Source: Defluviitaleaceae bacterium (GTDB lineage Bacteria > Bacillota > Clostridia > Lachnospirales > WQUN01). Taken from it: 5,268 nt of DNA. The position numbers and the translations under genes were made by a program. Shown here piece after piece: positions 1-4,234 of the stretch. The notes beneath the pieces were generated by a model that saw only the letters and a list, made by a program, of their open reading frames with translations, was not told the origin of the DNA and searched no databases. Position 1 is the stretch's first letter, and every line of letters starts with the position of its first letter. The DNA is taken from contig WRDG01000169.1 in the NCBI GenBank assembly GCA_009783525.1, positions 1-5,268 on the forward strand, given 5' to 3'.

Positions 1-255
1 GCCGAAAAGCAAAAAATCCCCGTGACCGATGCCTTGCGTTTGTTCATGACAACTAAAACTTACGAGCTTCTGACAAACCCGAAATCATATCTTTATCTTG
101 AAGCGGCGCCTTATGTTGAAGATATGTTAATCGCGGAATTATCCGGCGATTGGGAAAGTTGGATGGAGGCAAAAAAATGGAAATGCGGAAATTTAATGAT
201 GTCGTATATTTTCAAGCAGGCATTGCGCGAAAATATATGCGGCGGCACAATTTAA
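1..255 (+). CDS. Small hypothetical protein, 5' partial, upstream partner of a DUF3791-like gene
   Basis: The reading frame is open from base 1, so the true start lies outside the window; 84 codons and a TAA stop are visible. The visible part looks helical and acidic, with the segments DALRLFMTTKTYELL, SYLYLEAAPYVEDML and AELSGDWESWME. This resembles short uncharacterised clostridial proteins that sit beside DUF3791 genes (recollection, not a search). The expected end of such proteins is soon after the DWESWME segment. Here about 27 further residues (KKWKCGNLMM and on) are read from DNA that also encodes the next gene in another frame, giving a 79-base overlap. That tail may be an extension caused by loss of a stop codon or by an indel in the A7 run at 171-177. 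Function unknown; no catalytic motif or membrane segment is visible. An ATG at 46 is too internal to be the start. Confidence 0.65.
   Translation, partial: AEKQKIPVTDALRLFMTTKTYELLTNPKSYLYLEAAPYVEDMLIAELSGDWESWMEAKKWKCGNLMMSYIFKQALRENICGGTI
165..169 (+). promoter_or_regulatory. Ribosome binding site that fixes the start of the DUF3791-like gene
   Basis: GGAGG lies seven bases before the ATG at 177, an ideal spacing. This favours 177 over the in-frame ATG at 150, which has no Shine-Dalgarno sequence and would read through the SD itself. The site is inside the upstream coding sequence, so the two genes are probably translationally linked. Confidence 0.7.
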
Positions 256-419
256 CACCTTTGCAGTTTGTCGAAATAGATAAGCAGTATCATATCCTGC
301 ATTTTCTTGAAATCGGATACGAGCCATTCCACCTCACCGGAGACGAGGGCGTTCTTGACGAGCTTGACGAAATTGTAGCCGAACAGCAAGCTTCATCGTC
401 CTGCAGAGTGCGTGTGTAG
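177..419 (+). CDS. Small DUF3791-like protein (80 aa)
   Basis: Starting at the ATG seven bases after GGAGG, this encodes 80 residues and stops with TAG. The order of elements matches what I remember of DUF3791: an N-terminal helix (FNDVVYFQAGIARKYM, residues 6-21), a short helix with NLTPLQFVEIDKQY, then ILHFLEIGYEPFHLTGDEGV with the characteristic tyrosine, Phe-His and Leu-Thr-Gly, and an acidic helix (LDELDEIVAEQ). The last residues (ASSSCRVRV) look like an unconserved tail. The length is normal for the family (about 70-80). DUF3791 genes often occur next to each other and beside DUF3990 genes, and an antitoxin-like or partner role has seemed plausible to me, but that is inference and no DUF3990 gene is visible here. 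It overlaps the preceding gene by 79 bases, implying co-transcription and coupled translation. Confidence 0.65.
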   Translation: MEMRKFNDVVYFQAGIARKYMRRHNLTPLQFVEIDKQYHILHFLEIGYEPFHLTGDEGVLDELDEIVAEQQASSSCRVRV

Positions 420-620
420 CGCGTGTCGGAGTTCTTTGCCGCCGACATACAGCTTTTCATTTCATCTTTGAAAAGTGCATACTCTTATTTTATTAATAGG
501 TTGATTTGAGGTACGAGTATTATGTTCGTTTCGTATCGAAATGCTTAAACATGCTTCGGATAATGTTGTCGCCGGATTTGTTGATTAATTTTTATAATCG
601 GTTACGGAGGGCATTTTCGT

Positions 621-728
621 ATGAAAAATTGCATGCGAAATAAAATGTCACGTGCTGCAAGGTTGTGTACTGCGGGTTGTACCGTAGGTTTAATAGTTTT
701 TAAACAGAGAGAAGGGTTAATCGGGTAA
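621..728 (+). CDS. Possible small basic Cys-containing protein (35 aa)
   Basis: This ATG-started ORF of 35 codons ends at TAA. It has a strong GGAGGG ribosome binding site at 606-611, nine bases before the start, and an intrinsic terminator 36 bases after its stop, so it has the layout of a self-contained small gene. The product has seven Lys/Arg and one Glu, three cysteines (residues 4, 16, 20) and a modestly hydrophobic stretch at about residues 15-27 ending before KQRE. It could be a small membrane-associated or nucleic-acid-binding peptide, a leader peptide, or the surviving N-terminus of a lost gene. I recognise no family. A TATAAT at 593-598 would place transcription start almost on the ribosome binding site and lacks a good -35 box, so the promoter is uncertain. 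The ORF could be fortuitous, but the SD-ATG-stop-terminator order argues for it. Confidence 0.4.
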   Translation: MKNCMRNKMSRAARLCTAGCTVGLIVFKQREGLIG

Positions 729-763
729 ACGTAAAAATTCCCGGATGGGATATTTTTGAAAAC

Positions 764-801
764 AAAAGAGCTTCCTGCGGTTTTTAAGGGAGCTCTTTTT
801 T
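764..801 (+). terminator. Intrinsic terminator
   Basis: A 12-bp stem (764-775 with 788-799, one T-G wobble) encloses a 12-base loop and runs directly into a T tract (796-801). It ends any transcript crossing the 621-728 ORF and separates that region from the promoter at 868. A weaker hairpin with a short T run lies just upstream (about 733-757). Confidence 0.8.
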
Positions 802-867
802 AGTATACGGGTGACAGCGAGGGATGATATTTTTGTAAAGCGACCGGACTTAACATTTTTAACGTGA

Positions 868-896
868 TTGACATTGATTTCCGAATTTAATAAAAT
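868..896 (+). promoter_or_regulatory. Near-consensus sigma-A promoter
   Basis: TTGACA at 868-873 is followed after exactly 17 bases by TAAAAT at 891-896. Transcription should begin near 903, giving a short AT-rich leader before the AAGGAGG at 921-927. This is the only full consensus-quality promoter I see in the window. It should drive the interrupted Cys-rich ORF (935-1096) and, by continuation, the lipoprotein gene. Confidence 0.75.
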
Positions 897-920
897 TACC
901 GTAAATGTTAAATATATTTA

Positions 921-929
921 AAGGAGGAG
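921..929 (+). promoter_or_regulatory. Very strong ribosome binding site before an interrupted ORF
   Basis: AAGGAGGAG lies just before the GTG at 935 (seven bases from the end of AAGGAGG). It points to GTG 935 as the original start. The ATG at 945 is 17 bases away, too far. The site therefore sits in front of a frame that stops after five codons. Confidence 0.65.
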
Positions 930-934
930 TCAAA

Positions 935-1096
935 GTGTGTGCAAATGACTAATATGAGTATGACGCGGATTGTGAAGTGAACGAGGATGATTACAGAAAG
1001 TTCGATGAAAATGATATTTTGACCATTCCCGAGGGATGCCGGGCATGTGGAAGGGATTATCCAAATTGTACGTTTTCCTGTCCAATGTTTGATTGA
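935..1096 (+). pseudogene. Small acidic Cys-rich protein interrupted by TAA at codon 6
   Basis: From the GTG at 935 the frame reads VCAND, then TAA (950-952), then stays open for 47 more codons to TGA at 1094-1096. The part after the stop looks like a real protein: very acidic (DADCEVNEDDYRKFDEND) and ending in GCRACGRDYPNCTFSCPMFD, a C-x2-C-x6-C-x3-C cluster that could bind metal or form disulfides. Two further cysteines lie at codon 2 and in DADCEV. I do not recognise a named family. The frame sits behind a consensus promoter and an excellent ribosome binding site, and 42 bases before the lipoprotein start, so it was probably the first gene of that operon. The TAA could be a recent nonsense mutation, a sequencing error, or bypassed. 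Alternatively a 39-aa product could start at GTG 977, whose GTGA overlaps the stop of a small ORF (945-980), suggesting coupled re-initiation. Confidence 0.55.
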
Positions 1097-1124
1097 GAAT
1101 GATTGAGTATGTTCAATTATAAAA

Positions 1125-1130
1125 AAGGAG
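1125..1130 (+). promoter_or_regulatory. Ribosome binding site fixing the lipoprotein start
   Basis: AAGGAG is eight bases upstream of the ATG at 1139. This, and the fact that a normal lipoprotein signal begins exactly there, rejects the in-frame upstream TTG at 1103 and ATG at 1109, which would add unlikely residues before the signal peptide. Confidence 0.75.
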
Positions 1131-1138
1131 TGTTTGCG

Positions 1139-2083
1139 ATGAAGAAACTGTTAATGATTGCGGCGGTTTTGGCTGCGTTTGGGTTGTTGCTTGCCGGTTG
1201 CGGCGGGGATAACGGCGGACAGGTTTCCGATAATGGAGGCGGCGGGGGGTCGAACCCGACGGCTGCGCCGACGAGTGTGCCGACGGAAGCTCCGGTAGAT
1301 AATCTTATAGATGACCGTAATTATAGAAATGAAGAATTTTCAAAAATAAACTTTAATGTCGAAGTGACATGGATCGGCGAGCTTATATATGATGACACTA
1401 TGTATTATTATCCTGATGTGGAGAACCCGCCGGGGTATATTGAATGCGCTTTTATAGATATTCCAATAGGAAGCGTTGATAAACATGAAGCAGAAATGTG
1501 GTTGGACGAATTAATGGATGGTTTGATGGTGGGGGTTGACAACCCGGAGGACACCGGTCGAATTCATTATAAAATTGGGGATAATTACGCAATCCGCGCA
1601 ATTATATACTCTGATTTATCAAATAATAACATAAATGATGACACGCAGGTTGTATCTGATGTAATACTCGTTTTATTTGAAGAAGGCGTTGTACTCTTGT
1701 CGGCGCACTTCTCTTTAACGGACTACGAAAATATGTATAAAGATATTATAGAAACGACGTTCACATCTGTGCAAATAAATACGAACGCAATGCTGTCAGA
1801 TAGTACTTCCGGGTACGATTCGGGAAAAGTTGCGGTCGAATGGGTTGAATTTCTTAGAGAGTACGAAGCTTGGGTGGACGCATACATTGTATTTATGGAA
1901 AAATACAAAGCGAATCCCACCGACTTATCGTTAATGATGGATTATTTGGATATGCTGCAAAAAATGATTGACTGGGCGGAAAAAGCCGACGAAATAAACA
2001 ACGATTTAACAGGCAATGATTCAAAAGAATACCTCGAAACGTTAACGCGGATTATAGCGAAATTAACCGCGGCGTCTTTATGA
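1139..2083 (+). CDS. Extracytoplasmic lipoprotein with DUF6591-like C-terminal helical domain (314 aa)
   Basis: The product begins MKKLLMIAAVLAAFGLLLAG followed by Cys21: a type II signal peptide with lipobox L18-A19-G20-C21, so it should be lipidated and anchored on the outer face of the membrane. Residues 22-55 are a Gly/Ser then Pro/Thr linker (PTAAPTSVPTEAP). Residues about 66-215 form a mixed alpha/beta acidic domain I cannot name. The C-terminal part (about 233-314) is helical, with EYEAWVDAYIVFMEKYKANP, LDMLQKMIDWAEKADEI and EYLETLTRIIAKL. This pattern resembles DUF6591, a clostridial domain often found on small lipoproteins (from memory). Molecular function is unknown; no catalytic motif is visible. 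It is likely transcribed from the promoter at 868 with the interrupted Cys-rich ORF, and ends at the terminator at 2134. Codons are AT-rich, unlike the genes downstream. Confidence 0.85.
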   Translation: MKKLLMIAAVLAAFGLLLAGCGGDNGGQVSDNGGGGGSNPTAAPTSVPTEAPVDNLIDDRNYRNEEFSKINFNVEVTWIGELIYDDTMYYYPDVENPPGYIECAFIDIPIGSVDKHEAEMWLDELMDGLMVGVDNPEDTGRIHYKIGDNYAIRAIIYSDLSNNNINDDTQVVSDVILVLFEEGVVLLSAHFSLTDYENMYKDIIETTFTSVQINTNAMLSDSTSGYDSGKVAVEWVEFLREYEAWVDAYIVFMEKYKANPTDLSLMMDYLDMLQKMIDWAEKADEINNDLTGNDSKEYLETLTRIIAKLTAASL

Positions 2084-2133
2084 GATAGTCGAAGCCTCGA
2101 GTTTGCAATAAAAAGCGCATATTTAATACACAG

Positions 2134-2160
2134 AGAGTCTATGCAAATAGACTCTTTTTT
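2134..2160 (+). terminator. Intrinsic terminator after the lipoprotein gene
   Basis: A perfect 9-bp stem (2134-2142 with 2147-2155) is closed by a GCAA tetraloop (GNRA class, unusually stable) and followed by T2155-T2160. It lies 50 bases after the lipoprotein stop codon and should end that operon. Confidence 0.85.
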
Positions 2161-2214
2161 CGCGTAAAAAACACAGCATATAATGAAATAAAGTAATGAT
2201 AGAGGAGAACTCAC

Positions 2215-2271
2215 ATGAAAAAGACAATCTAAAAAATCGGTGCGAAATTGAAAGATATTAATAATTTTTAA
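2215..2271 (+). other. Mini-ORF of five codons with an open frame after its TAA
   Basis: ATG at 2215 is seven bases after AGGAG (2203-2207), and TATAAT stands at 2179-2184 without a convincing -35 box. Translation reads MKKTI, then TAA (2230-2232); the same frame continues KIGAKLKDINNF to a second TAA at 2269. A terminator-like hairpin begins five bases later. The unit therefore has most of the parts of a gene but almost no coding content. It may be a leader peptide, the decayed 5' end of a lost gene (single-base change of a Lys, Gln or Glu codon to TAA), or a small RNA that merely resembles an ORF. No function can be assigned. Confidence 0.35.
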
Positions 2272-2275
2272 ACCA

Positions 2276-2322
2276 CCCGGTATTGGAAGTTAACATTTAG
2301 TAATTTTTATCGGGATTTTTTT
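2276..2322 (+). terminator. Probable intrinsic terminator
   Basis: CCCGGTA (2276-2282) pairs with TATCGGG (2308-2314), including one G-T wobble, and is followed by a run of seven T (2316-2322). The loop is long (25 bases) and AT-rich, so the fold is weaker than the other terminators here. Its place directly after the mini-ORF supports it as the end of that unit. Confidence 0.5.
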
Positions 2323-2333
2323 CAACCAAACCT

Positions 2334-2374
2334 GTCAAAATAATTTTTTTGCGGCACTCAAGCAAAAAAAATTT
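2334..2374 (+). repeat. A/T-tract hairpin, left copy of a repeat flanking the dehydratase-like gene
   Basis: GTCAAA (2334-2339) and AATTTTTTTGCGGC (2342-2355) recur at 3778-3795 on the far side of the gene, there without four intervening bases. In this copy TTTTTTTGC (2344-2352) pairs with GCAAAAAAA (2362-2370) around a 9-base loop. Beyond it the segment 2375-2447 is AT-rich and then becomes GC-rich, with no ORF or promoter I can support. Confidence 0.5.
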
Positions 2375-2447
2375 CGAAAAAAACATCTTCAGAGTTTCTT
2401 CCTTCTGAGCATCGATTGTCCACACTGCTTTTCAAACCGCGCCTTGC

Positions 2448-2477
2448 GCCGCCGCTTTCCAACCGGCGGCCTTTTTG
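2448..2477 (+). terminator. GC-rich terminator or attenuator just before the dehydratase-like gene
   Basis: GCCGCCG (2448-2454) pairs perfectly with CGGCGGC (2464-2470) around a 9-base loop, followed by CTTTTTG (2471-2477). It ends 46 bases before the start codon at 2523. Either it closes an upstream transcript, or it lies in the mRNA leader and attenuates expression of the enolase-family gene. I see no convincing promoter between it and the gene, which makes the leader/attenuator reading possible but unproven. Confidence 0.65.
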
Positions 2478-2522
2478 TTATTGTCGGTATACAAAAAAAT
2501 ATGGAAGGATTTGTTTTGCATA

Positions 2523-3770
2523 ATGAAGCTGAAAAAAATCGAGATACACGAATTTGTAACGCCGCTTGCAAAAATGGAGGGCAAGTGGTGGGACATCCGC
2601 AAGGGTTACGGGCTTTCGCAGTCGAACAGCTACGGCGAGGGCGTCGGGCGGTTGTTTTGGGCGCTGAAGCTTACAGCGGACAACGGCTGCGAGGGGCTGA
2701 TGGCCGGGCGCGTACCAACGGGCAGCTACGGCTCGGGGCTTGTGGGCAACGACTTGAACAAGGGGCAGGACTTTAACGACACAAAAATGTTCGACTGGCT
2801 GTGCAGCTCGTTCGGCGAGGCCTTCGACGCGGTGGCGGAGTATAACATTTTCGACACAGAGCAGATTTTGTGCGAGTTGTACGAAAGCGGCAAAAACGGC
2901 GGCATTTCGGAAGCGTTGTTGGATTTAAAAGGCAATTATGCGGGGCTGCCAATACATCAAATGGCGGGCGGCATGGGCCGCAAAAAAATTAAGGCCTACG
3001 CAAGCAGCTTTTGCGACATGGGCACGCCGGACGAATACGCCGACCATGCGCAGGACTGTTACGACATGGGCTACCGCGGCTATAAGATTCACCCGTACAG
3101 GTGCCTTAACCCCGCGACCATGAAGCCCGCCGGAAAAAATACCGCGTTCCCGGACTGGGACATAGAAATTTGCCGCGCAGTTAAAAATAAAATGGGCGAC
3201 AAAATGAAGCTGATGCTTGACCCGGACGGCATTTATCCGACATTGGAGGACGCGATCCGCGTGGGGCGCGAGCTTGAAAAGCTCGGCTTCTATTGGTATG
3301 AAGCGCCGATAATAGAACGCGAGCAACCGGAGCGCTACGGCGAATTAAGAAAGGCCGTAAAGGTTCCGATGTGCGGGCCCGAAAACGCCTGGGGCGGATT
3401 TAAAACGCGGGTTTTATGGCACCAAAACGGCTGGACGGACATACTTCGGCCGGGCGGCGGCTTTACGGACATAATAAAAACCGCCACATATGCGCAGGCG
3501 GTTGACGCGCGCTGCGAAATCCACGGCGGCGGGTTTATTGCGGCGCAGTCCATCGCAATTTTTCCGGAGTCGGTCACGGAGTTTTACGAGCAGCTTTTGG
3601 TTCAGCCGGGACACTCGGAGTTTGGTATAGAAGAAGTGGCGGGTTCGGAGCCCGCGTTTGAAAACGGATTCTTTTTGGTGCCGCAAACGCCCGGCGCGGG
3701 ATGGGGAGCGGACCTTTGGCCCTACGCCGCGTCAAACAGCCTGCGTCATTTTGAAAAAACGGCGGACTGA
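2523..3770 (+). CDS. Enolase-superfamily, mandelate-racemase-like enzyme; probable acid-sugar dehydratase (415 aa)
   Basis: The 415-residue length and layout fit the mandelate racemase/muconate lactonizing group: an N-terminal alpha+beta capping domain (about residues 1-135, starting MKLKKIEIHEFVTPL) and a C-terminal barrel. Three acidic Mg ligands are visible at even spacing: D233 in LDPDG, E260 in YWYEAP and E287 in CGPEN. A likely His-Asp catalytic dyad is D306 (WTDILRPGGG) with H334 (EIHGGG). The second-strand motif, usually K-x-K, is K188-I-H190 (YKIHPY). Enzymes of this type abstract a proton alpha to a carboxylate and most often dehydrate aldonic or aldaric acids in the cytoplasm; substrate here cannot be assigned. 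ATG 2523 gives the normal N-terminus; the only SD candidate, AAGGA at 2505-2509, is 13 bases away, which is long. The frame extends upstream only into the terminator hairpin. The gene is much more GC-rich than the DNA on either side. No transporter, aldolase or kinase neighbours are present. Confidence 0.85.
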   Translation: MKLKKIEIHEFVTPLAKMEGKWWDIRKGYGLSQSNSYGEGVGRLFWALKLTADNGCEGLMAGRVPTGSYGSGLVGNDLNKGQDFNDTKMFDWLCSSFGEAFDAVAEYNIFDTEQILCELYESGKNGGISEALLDLKGNYAGLPIHQMAGGMGRKKIKAYASSFCDMGTPDEYADHAQDCYDMGYRGYKIHPYRCLNPATMKPAGKNTAFPDWDIEICRAVKNKMGDKMKLMLDPDGIYPTLEDAIRVGRELEKLGFYWYEAPIIEREQPERYGELRKAVKVPMCGPENAWGGFKTRVLWHQNGWTDILRPGGGFTDIIKTATYAQAVDARCEIHGGGFIAAQSIAIFPESVTEFYEQLLVQPGHSEFGIEEVAGSEPAFENGFFLVPQTPGAGWGADLWPYAASNSLRHFEKTAD

Positions 3771-3777
3771 CGCGGCG

Positions 3778-3840
3778 GTCAAATTTTTTTGCGGCGTAAG
3801 GCCGCGTTTAATGATTAACAAACGGCTCGCAAAAAAATTT
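3778..3840 (+). repeat. Long A/T-tract hairpin, right copy of the flanking repeat
   Basis: AAATTTTTTTGCG (3781-3793) is the exact reverse complement of CGCAAAAAAATTT (3828-3840), a perfect 13-bp stem. Inside it CGTTT (3805-3809) can pair with AAACG (3820-3824). A competing small hairpin, GCGGC (3791-3795) with GCCGC (3801-3805), is also possible. It begins eight bases after the dehydratase-like stop codon. Bases 3778-3795 match the left copy at 2334-2355. It may act as a 3' mRNA-stabilising structure or weak terminator; it lacks a clean U tract directly after the stem. Confidence 0.5.
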
Positions 3841-3927
3841 GTTTTATTGCTTAAAAAAAATTTACGGTTTACATTAGCTAATATTATTCCGAAACAAAAA
3901 TATCGCGTACCCTTCTTTCTATTTTAA

Positions 3928-4026
3928 TGAAACGTTTTCTCCTCCGGCGAAAAACACAATAAAGCGTTTTTTTCCTCCGGCGAAAAACACAATAAAGCGT
4001 TTTTCTCCTCCGGCGAAAAACACAAT
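3928..4026 (+). repeat. Three tandem 33-bp units with hairpins and C-rich loops
   Basis: The units are 3928-3960, 3961-3993 and 3994-4026, adjacent with no spacers. All end in CTCCGGCGAAAAACACAAT and differ only at a few bases near their starts. In unit 3, GTTTTTC (3999-4005) pairs with GAAAAAC (4015-4021) around the loop TCCTCCGGC; units 1 and 2 can form slightly altered versions. On the plus strand each loop shows CCTCC, the anti-Shine-Dalgarno core of 16S rRNA; on the minus strand each shows GGAGGA. The repeat length is a multiple of three, so the minus strand reads as an 11-residue periodic peptide, but the near-identity at DNA level and lack of a start signal argue against coding. Confidence 0.85.
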
Positions 4027-4068
4027 GTAAGTGCCGGACTAATACCAATCCGCACGGAAATTAATTTT

Positions 4069-4100
4069 AAAATGCCCTCATAAACGCGGGCGTTTTTTTT
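4069..4100 (+). terminator. Strong intrinsic terminator
   Basis: AAAATGCCC (4069-4077) pairs with GGGCGTTTT (4088-4096) over nine pairs including one T-G wobble, with a 10-base loop, and continues into T4093-T4100. A smaller alternative stem AAACG-CGGG-CGTTT sits within it. It should isolate the PHP gene from transcription arriving from the left. Confidence 0.8.
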
Positions 4101-4234
4101 GCGCAATTTTTTGAAATATTTTTACATTCCCGAGCAAAACGATTTTACGAAATTTTTACCGATTTCCGGCAACAGAATTTACATTGCAAATACATACTGA
4201 CGGCGCATAAAAAAACGAAAAGGAGCTTCTGTTA

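Larger units (their letters stand above)
3928..4100 (+). ncRNA. Candidate small RNA: tandem C-rich-loop hairpins ending in an intrinsic terminator
   Basis: If transcribed on the plus strand, the three repeat hairpins followed by the terminator at 4069-4100 would make a structured RNA of about 170 bases with three exposed UCCUCC loops. C-rich loops that pair with Shine-Dalgarno sequences are known in Gram-positive regulatory RNAs such as staphylococcal RNAIII (UCCC motifs). The SD at 923-929 (GGAGGAG) is the exact complement of CTCCTCC found at 4005-4011. The 5' end is undefined because no good promoter is visible; it could instead be the processed 3' UTR of the upstream gene. Everything beyond repeats and terminator is inference. 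Confidence 0.3.
3771..4234. other. 464-base intergenic region between the two GC-rich genes
   Basis: It holds, in order, the flanking hairpin (3778-3840), an AT-rich stretch with no ORF I accept (3841-3927), three tandem 33-bp units (3928-4026), a terminator (4069-4100), and an AT-rich leader (4101-4234) before the PHP gene. Promoter candidates exist (for example TTGCTT at 3847 with TACATT at 3870, and TTGCAA at 4184 with CATAAA at 4206), but all match consensus poorly and I do not call them. Confidence 0.6.

Noticed and set aside
453..475. CTTTTCA/TGAAAAG hairpin after the DUF3791-like gene as a terminator
   Set aside because: Seven-bp AT-rich stem with no U tract directly after it; too weak to call.
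593..598. TATAAT as promoter for the 621-728 ORF
   Set aside because: No acceptable -35 hexamer at 16-18 bases and the start point would fall on the ribosome binding site.
950..952. Recoding or alternative genetic code at the in-frame TAA
   Set aside because: TAA is not the codon used for selenocysteine or pyrrolysine, and other genes here end normally with TAA; mutation or re-initiation is simpler.
1247..1257. GGGTCGAACCC, resembling a tRNA T-arm
   Set aside because: It lies in the Gly/Ser linker codons of the lipoprotein; no acceptor, D or anticodon arms surround it.
1942..2214. Minus-strand 90-aa ORF opposite the lipoprotein end
   Set aside because: It runs through the strong plus-strand terminator and overlaps the DUF6591-like coding region; no own SD or family signal.
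2475..2522. Upstream TTG starts for the enolase-family gene
   Set aside because: They overlap or adjoin the terminator hairpin and add residues unlike the family N-terminus; ATG 2523 gives the expected start.
2925..3326. Minus-strand 133-aa ORF
   Set aside because: It is the antisense shadow of the GC-rich enolase-family gene; the plus-strand protein has clear family motifs and the minus product has none.
3928..4026. CRISPR-like repeat array
   Set aside because: The 33-bp units are directly adjacent with no unique spacers, and there are only three; this is a tandem repeat.
3924..4106. Minus-strand 60-aa ORF with an 11-residue repeat
   Set aside because: It spans the intrinsic terminator and owes its periodicity to the DNA repeat; no SD precedes its ATG. 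Better read as non-coding.
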